From the NCBI GenBank assembly GCA_040391535.1, contig JBEBXQ010000004.1, positions 1 to 64,000 on the forward strand: DNA of 64,000 nucleotides, read 5' to 3'. Numbering within the stretch: position 1 is the stretch's first letter; every line of letters starts with the position of its first letter. This DNA is from JBEBXQ01 sp040391535 (lineage in GTDB: Bacteria; Bacteroidota; Bacteroidia; Cytophagales; Spirosomataceae). Both the position numbers and the translations under genes were made by a program. The notes below the pieces were generated by a model, which saw only the letters and a program-made list of their open reading frames with translations, made no database searches and was not told where the DNA came from. Shown in pieces: positions 34,478-44,570 of this stretch.

Positions 34478-37400
34478 TTGTCAGGAACGTTTTACCAAAT
34501 ATTTTTTCGGACTTCATCTGTTTCGCTGATGGCGTTGTGGTTGGTATCGGTACCTAACGATCCACCGGCTGGTAATCAGTTTAGTTATCAACCTGTTGTG
34601 GCAGATACAACAGGGGATGATACACTTAAAAAAAGTGGTAGCGGAGCTTCTGTCCGCTGGAGAGATTTTTATCGGAACCGACTGACAGAACCCCGGCCTT
34701 CTTCTCCGCTTTATCTGCAGGATCCTGATAATATACGCACGACTATACAGCTGGATTCGATGGGGTCGGTCAATATCTCTGAAGATATACAGACGCAGGA
34801 TGGCACTCTGAGGTACCGTTTCGGTGAAAGTATGGACCGGTCAGCATTTGATGAAATTCAGCGCAAACGCGCTATGCAAAGCCTGATACGTGAATATTCA
34901 GTGCGGCAAAGTGAGCAGCTGGGCGGGAGGGGCTTATTGCCCAAGCTGGATTTGCCTCCTGTGCTGGACCGTTTGTTCGGGAATGGTGAAATTGACTTTA
35001 AGCCGAATGGTTTTGTAGCGCTTGACCTGGGCGTCATGCATCAGTTTATTGATAATCCGGCGATTCCGGTACGGCAAAGACGCAATACCAATTTCATTTT
35101 TAATGAGCAGATTAACATTAACTTCAATGCGAATCTGGGAGAAAATGTAAAGTTCCTGACCAATTTTGATACCAAATCAAGTTTCAATCTTGATCAGCTG
35201 CTGAAACTCAATTATAAAGCACCTGAAGAAAGTGCCTTGAAAGCAGTGCAGCTTGGCAATATTAACTGGACAATCAACAGCCAGCTGATTCCCGGTGCTC
35301 AGAATCTTTTCGGTGCCCGGACAGACTTTCAGTTTGGCCGGCTGAGTGCTTCAGTGGTGTTATCTCAGCAGCGGTCCAACAAAGAACGTATTGTTTTGAA
35401 AGGGGGGAGCTATGGGAAAGATTTTGAAATAAGGGTAGATAATTATGATGAAAACCGGCATTTCTTCCTGTCACAGCATTTTCGCGATAAGTATGAAAGC
35501 TCGCTGAAAAACCTTCCCATGATTACTTCCGGTGCCACTATTACGCGTCTGGAAGTCTATGTGACTAACCGTACCGTATCAACGGGCTCCATGCGTAATA
35601 TCGTCGGCTTTATGGATATCGCCGAACCCAAACCCTATCGTACTGAAAACCCGGCCTTTCAGCCTGTTCAGGCTAATGAACCTACCGGAAACACGACCAA
35701 CGGATTATATGCAAAGCTCATTCAGAATGAGGTGTTCCGGCAGGTAGATCAGACCAATCAGGATCTGGCCAGCCGCTATAACCTGGAAAAGGGGGTTGAT
35801 TATGAGTTGCTGCGGGGAGCAAAGAAACTGCAACAGGATAAAGAATTTAAATTCAATAAAGACCTTGGGTACATTTCGCTCACCACGCCGTTGAGAAACG
35901 ACGAAGTACTTTCGGTTGCCTATGAATATACCTACAACGGCCGGACCTATAAAGTGGGTGAGCTTACAGAAGATTATCAGAACAGGAGAGATGATGAAGT
36001 TATTGTCCTGAAAATGCTGAAATCCTCTACCATCAGGAACAATACGAAACTTCCGATGTGGGATCTGATGATGAAAAACGTTTATTCGTTAGGTACCACA
36101 CAGATTGAAAAGCAGGGTTTCCAGTTAAGGGTGGTTTACAAGGATGACCTGACCGGAATGGATAACCCGAACCTGCAGGAAAGTACTCTGCAGAATCAGC
36201 CGCTGATTCGTGTACTGGGCCTTGACCGCCTCAACCCTTCCAATGATATTCAGTCCGACGGGAATTTTGACTTTGTTGAAGGAGTAACCATTGATACGCA
36301 GACGGGCCGGGTATTCTTTACTACGGTCGAGCCGTTTGGCGCCTCTCTTTCCGATAAATTTAGTCCTGCTGAAACACAGTTTAAAGATAAATATGTGTTT
36401 GATGCGCTGTATCGCCGTACAATGATTGATGCCCAGCAGATGAATGAAAAAAATAAATTTTATCTGAAAGGTTCGTATCAGTCGGCAGGCGGGCAGGAAA
36501 TCGAATTGCCTTACGGTGTTTCTGAAGAATCCGTTACCGTTACTTCAGGTGGCGTTGCTTTATCCAGAGGTTCAGATTTTATGGTGGAACCTCAGGCCGG
36601 ACGGCTGCGTATTCTGAATCAGAGTGTAATGAATTCAGGACGTGAAATTGTCGTTGAGTATGAACGGCCCGACATGTTCCTCAACCAGATCCGGTCATTG
36701 TTCGGGACACGCCTTGATTATATGCTTAACCGTCATATTAATTTAGGATTTACTGCCATGCATTACCGTGAGACAACGGCAGGCCGTCTGACGCGCGTTG
36801 CCATTGGTAATGAGCCGGCCAGAAACTCGATTATCGGTATGGATATCAATTATAACAAGGAGGCTCCCGGTCTTACCAACTTGCTGGATAAGCTTCCTTT
36901 GATTCAGACCAAGGAAATGTCCAATATTCAGTTTAAGGGGGAAGTGGCAAGACTGATGCCGGGTGTGGCGAATATTGTGGGTAACCGGTCGCTGATTGAT
37001 GATTTTGAAGCAGCCCGGACTATTTATGACATGACCCGGCAGCCTAATCGCTGGCGTCTGGGAAGTACACCAACCGGTTTCCATACCCCTTCTGCTACCA
37101 ATCCGCTTGAATATGCCTACAAACGGGCAAAAATTGTGGCTTATTCAGTAGATAATATCTTCAGTATGAATCAGCTGGGCGGTGGAAATGTTCAGCGTCC
37201 GGACCTGCCTGATTCAGAATTGAACAATTTTTATCAGCGCGTGTTTTACCCTAATGAAATTTTCTCCGGTAAATCAACACCGTTGCTGAATCTGCCGCAA
37301 TCGATCCTGGATATTGCCTATTATCCCAGCGAGCGTGGGATGTATAATTACAATGTCAACCTTGACCAGAATGGCCGGCTGCGTAATCCGAAAGAGAATT

Positions 37401-40400
37401 TCGGTGCAATTACCCGTATGATTACTTCCGACAATGACTTTGATAACGCCAATATCGAAAACATTGAATTCTGGATGCTGAATCCTTTTATTACGGATAC
37501 TGAATTAGGGGTTGTAAAGGATGGATTTGAAAATAAAGTAAATACGACAGGAGGGAAGCTGGTATTCAACCTCGGTGATATTTCAGAAGATGTCATTCCT
37601 GATGAAAGATATAACTATGAAAACGGAATGCCTGTCGGCGAGATTATCCATGGGGTAAATGTAGATTCGACGGCGTGGGGCCGGGTGACAAAGCAACAGT
37701 TTGTCATCAATGCTTTTACCAATGAAGAAGGGGCGCGGGAAAAGCAGGATATCGGGCTGGACGGATTGAATAATCAGGATGAAAACTACTTTTTTAAAGA
37801 GCGTTTTATAGATCGCCTTCCGGCCAATCTTACCCCTGCCGCAAGGGAAAGTATTATAAGTGACCCTTCGGGCGATGATTTTAAATTTTATCTGGATACA
37901 GATTTCCCTTCTTCTGCCTCTATTCTTGAACGTTATAAAAACTTTATGGGAATGGAGGGCAACTCGCCGGAAAGCAACCAGAGTACGACCAATTATACCC
38001 AATCGTCCAGTAACCTGCCTGACGGGGAAGATCTGAATACCGACAATACCATTAACGATAATGAAGCTTATTTTGAATATGATATTGATCTGAAACCCGG
38101 TGGACTGGATATCGGAAAGGGATATATCGTTGACAAAACAACTACTGACGGCCAGGAATGGTACCTTTTCAGGGTTCCGATCAAAGAGTTTAACAGAAAA
38201 GTGGGGTCTATTGACGGCTTCAAATCGATCCGCTTTGTCAGAATGTATCTTACTGGGTTTGAACAACCGGTGGTATTGCGTTTTGCCCAGCTGCAAATGG
38301 TGGCCCAGCAGTATCGTAAATATACGCTGGATCTGGATGCGCCGGGTTTGCAGGAAGTGCCGGAACCTTATGATGCAAAGTTTACGCTGGGAACGGTTAG
38401 TATTGAAGAAAACAGCCAGTCAAACAGCAATCAGGTTAATAAATTTATTTATTCAGTCCCTCCGGGATGGGTACGGGACATTGATTATACCCAAACGCAG
38501 ACCAATTTCCAGATGAACGAACAGGCGATGAGCATGTGCGTGACCAATCTGCGTAACGGTGATTCACGGGCTGCCTATAAAAATGTCAATCTGGATTTGT
38601 TGTTCAGGAAGCGCTTGCGGATGTACATACACATGCATAACGAAAATGATATGGCTGTAAAAGCGGCGGCTTTCATTCGGTTGGGTACTGATGTTACGCA
38701 GAATTACTATGAAATTGAGATTAATGACCTGCAGCCCACACCTCCTAATCAGGCGCAACAGGATATTGTATGGCCGGCTCAGAATGAGCTGAATATTGCT
38801 TTTGAGGATCTGATTAATGCCAAATCAGCCAGAAACCGCTCTAATAGCGCGCTTACGGTGCCTTTTTCAGTAATGACGGCAGACGGCCGTTATAAAGTGA
38901 CTGTGGTCGGGAATCCGGATCTGAGTGCCGTAAGGGTGCTGATGATCGGTGCCAGAAATCCGGAAACGGAAGACGAACGGTCGAGTAGTTTCTGTTTATG
39001 GGTTAACGAGCTTCACGTAGAAGGTTTTGACCAGACGGCCGGTTCAGCAGCGATAGCCCAGCTGAATATGAAACTGGCGGATATTGCCACTATTATGGCT
39101 TCGGCACGTGTGCAGACTTTTGGTTTCGGCGGCGTGCAGACCAAAATCGGTGAACGTTCGCAATCGACGACTACCGAATTCGGAATCGCTTCCAATATTG
39201 CCCTGGATAAGTTCTTCCCGCAACAGTGGGGTCTGAGCATTCCTGTATATGTAAATTATGACATCCGGAGAGAGACACCGCATTTCAATCCGCTTGACCC
39301 AGACACGCCTTTGGAAACTTCGCTGGATAATCTCATTTCTGCCGAAGAAAGGAATCGTTACAGAAGAATGGTGGAGGATAATACCGTCAGAAGAGGGATT
39401 AACCTTACAAACGTGCGTAAAAACAGGGTGGGGAATACTACCAAAATGCATTTTTATGATATCGAAAACTTTGCATTTACCTATGCGTATAGTGATATGA
39501 ACCGGTCGAATATTCTGACCGAAACGTATGCGCAACGCTTGTTCAAAGGAGGTATTGCCTATGCCTATGCGAAGCAGAGAACTCCCTGGGAACCCTTTAA
39601 GAAGTGGCAGACAGCAAGCCGTTACGGAGAGTTTATTAAAGCATTTAACCTGAGTTTGCTGCCGTCTTCCGTATCCGTCAGGGCCGACCTGGACCGGAGT
39701 TTTACCAAAACACATCTGCGTAACTCGGATCTGACCACAGATGGAATGGAGCCGTTCTATGAGAAATATTTCTGGTTTAACCGATACTACGACCTCAACT
39801 GGAACCTGTCCAGAAGTGTTATTCTGAGCTATAATTCCTTTGCCAATGCCATTATAGATGAACCCTACGGTGACATCAACACAGAGACCAAGCAGGATTC
39901 GCTGTGGAGAAATCTCAAATCGTTGGGACGGATGAAAGTGTTTGATCAGAAAATCAGAGCTACTTACCGGTTGCCTTTGGATAAGCTGCCACTGACGGAT
40001 TGGATGACAGCAGATTACAGCCACACAATAGGGTATAATTTTCAGGCTAATGCATTTGGCATAACGGATTCTGATGATTTGCCTTTTGGTGATATTATCC
40101 GGAACAGCCGTGACAGGGGTATCAGTGGCCGGGTGGATTTTGTGGCGCTTTATAACAAACTGAAATATTTACGCTTCGCCAATTCACCTAATGCGCCGCG
40201 TAAGAACTTCACCAGAAGCCCCGGTGATATTGAGGATATAGCAGAAAGTCAGTCGGTCGTACTGAAGAACGTTGCCCGGGTGCTTATGACGGTGAGAGGT
40301 ATTAATGTGACCTATAATGTAATTGAGACTACCGCATTACCGGGTTATCTGCGGACACCGAAATATTTCGGGCTGGATAATATGGGTGCGCCGGGTCTTC

Positions 40401-41617
40401 CGTTTGTATTAGGGCAGCAGGACCGCAATTTCCAGATCAAAGCGGCTGAGAACGGCTGGCTGACGACCAGCAGGGAAAGTAATCAGCCTTTTGAGCAGAC
40501 GATCCAGAAACGTTTTACGATGAGCACAACGCTGGAGCCGTTTAAGAATTTCAGAATGCAGATCAACGCGGACTATACCCGTCAGGATGCGTATCAGGAA
40601 TTTTATAAACCAATGGAAGCAGGAGGCGGCTTTGTAAGCCAGAACCCGTTAAGGAACGGCCAGTTCAGTATGTCCTTCCTTTCTTTCCGGACTGCTTTTG
40701 CCAAAATGCCCAGAGACAATTCTTCTGAAACTTTTGATAAATTCAGAGATTACCGGGCGCTCATGGTAGACCGGCTTAACCTGGAAAATGAGCACGGAGG
40801 AGAATATAACGAGAACTCTCAGGATGTGCTGATACCGGCGTTTTTTGCGGCGTATTCAGGAAAAGATCCGGCAACGGTAAATATATCGCCGTTCCTTAAA
40901 TTCCCGATGCCCAACTGGCGCATTGAATACAGCGGTCTCTCACAGCTTGAGGGCTTTAAAAAGCTGTTCAGCGCATTCACTGTAAACCACGACTATAAAT
41001 CAAACTACAGTGTGGGTAACTTCACTTCGTCGCTGGGATATGAAGCATTGTTTGTGAATCTGGCGGTAATGGGTTATCCGTTATCCGGGCGACTGAACGA
41101 CTTCGGGCAGTATGTTCCGGTATTTGCGATGTCAACCATTACGATGCAGGAAAAATTCTATCCGGTGGTAGGGGTCAATTTCCGGACACAGAGCCGCATA
41201 ACCGGCCGTGTAGATTATAACCGTGACAGAACCGTAGCGCTCAATCTTTCCAATGCCCAGGTGGCTGAGCTGTTTAACCAGGATCTGACTGTCAATGTAG
41301 GATTTACGAAAAACAATGTACCGGTTCCGTTTAAAATTAACGGAGTAAAGAAGCGTTTGAAAAATGACCTGACGATGCAGGTAGGGCTGACATTCAGAGA
41401 CACCCGTTCTATTCAGCGTAAACTGGACGGAGAGATTATTCCGATTGCGGGTAATATCAATTTCCAGCTGAAACCAACGGTTAATTACGTAGTGAATAAC
41501 CGGCTGAGCCTGATGTTCTATTTCGATAAAACATTTAACGACCCGTTGGTTTCAAATTCGTTTTACAGGGCTACAACCTCAGGAGGTGTACAGATAAAAT
41601 TCAATCTGGCTGACTAA
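34478..41617 (+). CDS. sprA: Cell surface translocon protein SprA (type IX secretion/gliding)
   Basis: A 2379-residue protein, the usual SprA size, which forms the giant 36-strand outer-membrane channel of the type IX secretion system. Visible landmarks: an N-terminal signal segment (SSVSLMALWLVSV), long beta-strand-rich repeats such as GFVALDLGVMHQFIDNPAIP and NINFNANLGENVKFLTNFDT, and a barrel-like end (GGVQIKFNLAD). The start is TTG at 34478; the first in-frame ATG at 34529 would cut into the signal peptide. Position between ruvA and gcvH is conserved. Together with porT this indicates an active type IX system, although no C-terminal sorting-domain substrates were recognised in the window. 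Confidence 0.96.
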   Translation: MSGTFYQIFFRTSSVSLMALWLVSVPNDPPAGNQFSYQPVVADTTGDDTLKKSGSGASVRWRDFYRNRLTEPRPSSPLYLQDPDNIRTTIQLDSMGSVNISEDIQTQDGTLRYRFGESMDRSAFDEIQRKRAMQSLIREYSVRQSEQLGGRGLLPKLDLPPVLDRLFGNGEIDFKPNGFVALDLGVMHQFIDNPAIPVRQRRNTNFIFNEQININFNANLGENVKFLTNFDTKSSFNLDQLLKLNYKAPEESALKAVQLGNINWTINSQLIPGAQNLFGARTDFQFGRLSASVVLSQQRSNKERIVLKGGSYGKDFEIRVDNYDENRHFFLSQHFRDKYESSLKNLPMITSGATITRLEVYVTNRTVSTGSMRNIVGFMDIAEPKPYRTENPAFQPVQANEPTGNTTNGLYAKLIQNEVFRQVDQTNQDLASRYNLEKGVDYELLRGAKKLQQDKEFKFNKDLGYISLTTPLRNDEVLSVAYEYTYNGRTYKVGELTEDYQNRRDDEVIVLKMLKSSTIRNNTKLPMWDLMMKNVYSLGTTQIEKQGFQLRVVYKDDLTGMDNPNLQESTLQNQPLIRVLGLDRLNPSNDIQSDGNFDFVEGVTIDTQTGRVFFTTVEPFGASLSDKFSPAETQFKDKYVFDALYRRTMIDAQQMNEKNKFYLKGSYQSAGGQEIELPYGVSEESVTVTSGGVALSRGSDFMVEPQAGRLRILNQSVMNSGREIVVEYERPDMFLNQIRSLFGTRLDYMLNRHINLGFTAMHYRETTAGRLTRVAIGNEPARNSIIGMDINYNKEAPGLTNLLDKLPLIQTKEMSNIQFKGEVARLMPGVANIVGNRSLIDDFEAARTIYDMTRQPNRWRLGSTPTGFHTPSATNPLEYAYKRAKIVAYSVDNIFSMNQLGGGNVQRPDLPDSELNNFYQRVFYPNEIFSGKSTPLLNLPQSILDIAYYPSERGMYNYNVNLDQNGRLRNPKENFGAITRMITSDNDFDNANIENIEFWMLNPFITDTELGVVKDGFENKVNTTGGKLVFNLGDISEDVIPDERYNYENGMPVGEIIHGVNVDSTAWGRVTKQQFVINAFTNEEGAREKQDIGLDGLNNQDENYFFKERFIDRLPANLTPAARESIISDPSGDDFKFYLDTDFPSSASILERYKNFMGMEGNSPESNQSTTNYTQSSSNLPDGEDLNTDNTINDNEAYFEYDIDLKPGGLDIGKGYIVDKTTTDGQEWYLFRVPIKEFNRKVGSIDGFKSIRFVRMYLTGFEQPVVLRFAQLQMVAQQYRKYTLDLDAPGLQEVPEPYDAKFTLGTVSIEENSQSNSNQVNKFIYSVPPGWVRDIDYTQTQTNFQMNEQAMSMCVTNLRNGDSRAAYKNVNLDLLFRKRLRMYIHMHNENDMAVKAAAFIRLGTDVTQNYYEIEINDLQPTPPNQAQQDIVWPAQNELNIAFEDLINAKSARNRSNSALTVPFSVMTADGRYKVTVVGNPDLSAVRVLMIGARNPETEDERSSSFCLWVNELHVEGFDQTAGSAAIAQLNMKLADIATIMASARVQTFGFGGVQTKIGERSQSTTTEFGIASNIALDKFFPQQWGLSIPVYVNYDIRRETPHFNPLDPDTPLETSLDNLISAEERNRYRRMVEDNTVRRGINLTNVRKNRVGNTTKMHFYDIENFAFTYAYSDMNRSNILTETYAQRLFKGGIAYAYAKQRTPWEPFKKWQTASRYGEFIKAFNLSLLPSSVSVRADLDRSFTKTHLRNSDLTTDGMEPFYEKYFWFNRYYDLNWNLSRSVILSYNSFANAIIDEPYGDINTETKQDSLWRNLKSLGRMKVFDQKIRATYRLPLDKLPLTDWMTADYSHTIGYNFQANAFGITDSDDLPFGDIIRNSRDRGISGRVDFVALYNKLKYLRFANSPNAPRKNFTRSPGDIEDIAESQSVVLKNVARVLMTVRGINVTYNVIETTALPGYLRTPKYFGLDNMGAPGLPFVLGQQDRNFQIKAAENGWLTTSRESNQPFEQTIQKRFTMSTTLEPFKNFRMQINADYTRQDAYQEFYKPMEAGGGFVSQNPLRNGQFSMSFLSFRTAFAKMPRDNSSETFDKFRDYRALMVDRLNLENEHGGEYNENSQDVLIPAFFAAYSGKDPATVNISPFLKFPMPNWRIEYSGLSQLEGFKKLFSAFTVNHDYKSNYSVGNFTSSLGYEALFVNLAVMGYPLSGRLNDFGQYVPVFAMSTITMQEKFYPVVGVNFRTQSRITGRVDYNRDRTVALNLSNAQVAELFNQDLTVNVGFTKNNVPVPFKINGVKKRLKNDLTMQVGLTFRDTRSIQRKLDGEIIPIAGNINFQLKPTVNYVVNNRLSLMFYFDKTFNDPLVSNSFYRATTSGGVQIKFNLAD

Positions 41618-41688
41618 ATTTCCATTTGGAAAATAGGCATATCCTCCTGTAATTTGTACCCGTCAAATCAAAACCAATTATTATACTT

Positions 41689-42069
41689 ATGGACTTTCCG
41701 GTAGATTTAAAATATAGCGAGGATCACGAGTGGATCCGTGTTGCAGGTGATGAAGCTTATATAGGCATTACGGCCCATGCTCAGGATCAGTTAGGTGATA
41801 TCGTATATCTTGATGTGACCACGGTAGGTGAAACGTTGGGTAAAGGAGAAGTTTTTGGTTCTGTTGAGGCCGTTAAAACGGTTTCGGATCTTTACCTTCC
41901 TGTGGGCGGAGAGATACTTGAGCTAAACCCGGCACTGGACAGTGAGCCTGAACTTGTCAATTCAGATCCTTATGGAGAGGGGTGGATTGTTAAAATCAAA
42001 ATTTCAGATCCTGGTGAGCTCGATGCATTACTGGATGCCGCCGGTTACATATCTTTTATTGGCGCCTGA
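41689..42069 (+). CDS. gcvH: Glycine cleavage system H protein
   Basis: A 126-residue lipoyl carrier that shuttles the aminomethyl group between the P, T and L proteins of glycine cleavage. The lipoylation site is Lys63 in [20 protein letters not shown] near residue 13 and [14 protein letters not shown] near the end are also diagnostic. It starts 71 bases after sprA and ends in an intrinsic terminator. The other subunits are not in the window. Confidence 0.97.
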   Translation: MDFPVDLKYSEDHEWIRVAGDEAYIGITAHAQDQLGDIVYLDVTTVGETLGKGEVFGSVEAVKTVSDLYLPVGGEILELNPALDSEPELVNSDPYGEGWIVKIKISDPGELDALLDAAGYISFIGA

Positions 42070-42075
42070 TATTAC

Positions 42076-42098
42076 AAAGCTCCGGAAGGGGCTTTTTT
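42076..42098 (+). terminator. Intrinsic terminator after gcvH
   Basis: AAAGCTCC (42076-42083) pairs with GGGGCTTT (42088-42095) with one G-U wobble and a 4-base loop, followed by further T (seven T in all). A classic rho-independent terminator. Confidence 0.85.
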
Positions 42099-42131
42099 TA
42101 ATCTTATAAAACTGAATCTGAATCATACTGC

Positions 42132-43409
42132 ATGAAATTATTGTTGCGTTCGGTACGGATATTGGATCCGCAATCAGACCTCCATGGCCAGATTGCGGAT
42201 ATCAGAATTGACAACGGAATCATCACTGGCATTGGCTCTGCATTATCTGACGAAAACGGAGAGGAAGTACTGAACCTGGAAGGTTCTTTTGTTTCAGTAG
42301 GCTGGTTTGATATGCGCGTAGCATCACGTGACCCCGGTCTGGAACATAAGGAAGATGTAGATTCGCTGCAAAATGCAGCTGCCAGGGGCGGATTTACAGA
42401 TATTGCGTTACTGCCTAACTCTGTACCGGCAGTTGATTCAAAGGGAACGCTGGAGTATCTTCTTTCTAAAAGCAGACTGGTGAGCCTGAAACCCATGGCC
42501 GCCTTAACCAAAGGTGCTGAAGGCCATGATTTCAGTGAAATGATGGACCTGTTTCACGCCGGAGCGGTTGCTTTTACAGACGGAGAACATCCGGTCTATA
42601 ATGCCGATATTTTCCTGAAAGCACTGCAGTATCTGCGTCCGCTGAATGCCCTGCTGATCAATAAACCGGAGGACAGGCAACTGGCTCTGTTCGGGCAAAT
42701 GCATGAAGGAACCACCAGTACCTTACTAGGTATGAAAGGAATTCCTTCGCTGGCTGAAGAAATTATGATCGCCCGTGATCTGAAACTGCTTGAATACGCG
42801 CTTTCAGATATGGAATTTGATCCGAAAAGCCCGTTACTTCATTTTTCTTTGATTTCTACCAGAGAAGGGGTGGAGCTGATCAGGAAAGCAAAAGCCGGCG
42901 GATGGCCGGTTTCCTGTGATGTCGCTGTGCATCAGCTTGCATTTGAAGATACCGACCTGATGGATTTTGATACCAATCTGAAGGTCAGTCCGCCGTTCAG
43001 GTCAGCCGGGGACCGTCAGGCGCTTCTGGAAGGACTTGCTGACGGAACGATTGATGTCATCGTGTCTGACCATAATCCGCAGGATGAGGAATGCAAGAAT
43101 CTGGAATTTGATATGGCAGAGTCCGGAGTTTCCGCTATTGAAACCGTGTTCCCGGTGGCATTGCAATACAGTAATCTATCTGTAGAAAAGATTGTGGAAT
43201 TGCTGACGGTGGTTCCCCGCAGGATATTGCGCCAGCCGATACCGCAGATAGTGACAGGAGTACCGGCAAAACTCACCCTTTTCAATCCTGAAGAAAAATG
43301 GACTTTTGAAAAGTCAGCCTCAAAAGCACTGAATAATCCTTTTCTGGGCAAAGAACTGAAAGGAAAAGTAAAAGGAATTATCAATCATCAGCATTACCGG
43401 ATATTTTAA
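42132..43409 (+). CDS. pyrC: Dihydroorotase-like protein with degenerate metal site
   Basis: A 425-residue member of the dihydroorotase family (amidohydrolase superfamily), normally the third step of pyrimidine synthesis. The fold is clear (VGWFDMRVASRDPGLEHKED, AARGGFTDIALLPN, ALLEGLADGTIDVIVSDHNP). Yet the metal-binding HxH near the N-terminus is replaced: R62 and A64 stand where DxHxHxR is expected. A later His is also lost (LLINKPED where VIVHAED is usual), as is the second His of the HIQHVST-type motif (LHFSLIST). It thus resembles the non-catalytic pDHO type that can assemble with aspartate carbamoyltransferase. Catalysis is doubtful; a second, active dihydroorotase would then be needed. 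Confidence 0.85.
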   Translation: MKLLLRSVRILDPQSDLHGQIADIRIDNGIITGIGSALSDENGEEVLNLEGSFVSVGWFDMRVASRDPGLEHKEDVDSLQNAAARGGFTDIALLPNSVPAVDSKGTLEYLLSKSRLVSLKPMAALTKGAEGHDFSEMMDLFHAGAVAFTDGEHPVYNADIFLKALQYLRPLNALLINKPEDRQLALFGQMHEGTTSTLLGMKGIPSLAEEIMIARDLKLLEYALSDMEFDPKSPLLHFSLISTREGVELIRKAKAGGWPVSCDVAVHQLAFEDTDLMDFDTNLKVSPPFRSAGDRQALLEGLADGTIDVIVSDHNPQDEECKNLEFDMAESGVSAIETVFPVALQYSNLSVEKIVELLTVVPRRILRQPIPQIVTGVPAKLTLFNPEEKWTFEKSASKALNNPFLGKELKGKVKGIINHQHYRIF

Positions 43410-43441
43410 CCTGATATTACCGGTGGCTCATCAACCTGTAC

Positions 43442-43996
43442 ATGAATACTGTTTTTCGTTTCTTTAATCTGCCTTTACTGAAAATTCCGCTATTGTTCGG
43501 ACTGATTTCCGGCTTACTGGCATTTGGCTATTTTCTGGCGTTATACTTTATGGACATTATCCCTCTGGGAAATAATAAAGTACTGGATTTTGGCTTTTTT
43601 GTTATTCTGAATGCCGTTTGCTGCTGGTATTATCGTAAGGAAGTAGGAAAAGGGGTGATGCATTTATGGGAAGGAATTACCATTGGTTATGTCATCAATA
43701 CTTTTGGTGCCCTGGTATTGGGTTGGATCATCTGTTTTTTTGTTACTTTTATTGATCCGTCGGTACTGACAGACTATATAACCGAAATGCAGCATCTGCT
43801 CACATCAACCAAAGGCGATATGATGAAAGAGATGAAAATGTCTGAAGCAGACTATCAGAAGTTATATAATGAGGTATCACAAACCAAACCGGTAGACCTG
43901 ATTATGGATGAGCTGGGTAAGAAAACAATTATGGGGGTTTTGCCTGTTCTTGCCATTGCTCTTATTTTCAGAAAAAGACCGGCTCAGATAGAGTGA
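43442..43996 (+). CDS. DUF4199 membrane protein
   Basis: A 184-residue inner-membrane protein with about four helices (IPLLFGLISGLLAFGYFLAL, FFVILNAVCCWYYR, ITIGYVINTFGALVLGWIIC, IMGVLPVLAIALIF), matching DUF4199, a Bacteroidota family of unknown function. The acidic loop before the last helix (MLTEMKMSEADYQKLYNEV-like) is typical. The next gene encodes a second member, so this is a tandem pair, possibly a heteromer. Confidence 0.8.
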   Translation: MNTVFRFFNLPLLKIPLLFGLISGLLAFGYFLALYFMDIIPLGNNKVLDFGFFVILNAVCCWYYRKEVGKGVMHLWEGITIGYVINTFGALVLGWIICFFVTFIDPSVLTDYITEMQHLLTSTKGDMMKEMKMSEADYQKLYNEVSQTKPVDLIMDELGKKTIMGVLPVLAIALIFRKRPAQIE

Positions 43997-44030
43997 ACAT
44001 TCAATCCTTTAACCTATTCTTATAAATAAT

Positions 44031-44546
44031 ATGGAAGAAAAAGTATCTACCGCACGTATCGCTCTGAAGTATGGTATTATTCTCGGAGTGGCAAGCCTTG
44101 TTTTTTATACCATACTTTATGTGACAGGTTTGTTCCTTAACCCGGTAGTTACCAGTCTGGGTTATATAATCCTGATAGCAGGGATTTATCTGGCCATGAA
44201 AGAATTCCGTGAGCAGAATAACGGTTTTATGTCGTATGGTGAAGGACTGGGTATAGGTACGCTTACTTCCGGTGTTGCCGCCATTATCACCATCACCTTT
44301 GACCTGGTTTATAAAAAATTCATTGATACGACTATTAACCAGCAGATTCAGGATGTAACCCGGGAAAAATTCGAAGCGCAGGGAATGGATGATGCACAGA
44401 TTGATGGCGTGATTGAAATGATGGATAAAATGTCATCACCCGGGATTGTGTTTTTTACGGGTATTATCGCTACTATAGCAGTGGGCTTTGTGATCAGCCT
44501 TATTGTCGCGGCAATCCTGAAAAAGAGTAAGCCGGTGTTTGAGTAA
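44031..44546 (+). CDS. DUF4199 membrane protein, second copy
   Basis: A 171-residue protein with the same four-helix plan as its neighbour (GIILGVASLVFYTILYVTG, LGYIILIAGIYLAMKEFR, GIGTLTSGVAAIITITFDL, VFFTGIIATIAVGFVISLIV). The motif MKEFREQNNGFMSYGEGLGIG is a DUF4199 hallmark. It follows the first copy by 34 bases and precedes gldF by 24, so all three may share a transcript. Function unknown. Confidence 0.82.
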   Translation: MEEKVSTARIALKYGIILGVASLVFYTILYVTGLFLNPVVTSLGYIILIAGIYLAMKEFREQNNGFMSYGEGLGIGTLTSGVAAIITITFDLVYKKFIDTTINQQIQDVTREKFEAQGMDDAQIDGVIEMMDKMSSPGIVFFTGIIATIAVGFVISLIVAAILKKSKPVFE

Positions 44547-44570
44547 AAAAAATTAAGTGTTCGGGGAAAG

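Noticed and set aside
39044..40024. A 326-codon open frame antisense to sprA
   Set aside because: It lies wholly inside sprA, which is strongly supported, and its residues (rich in Ile, Gln, Cys and Arg) have the look of an antisense shadow. The same applies to 37583-38296.
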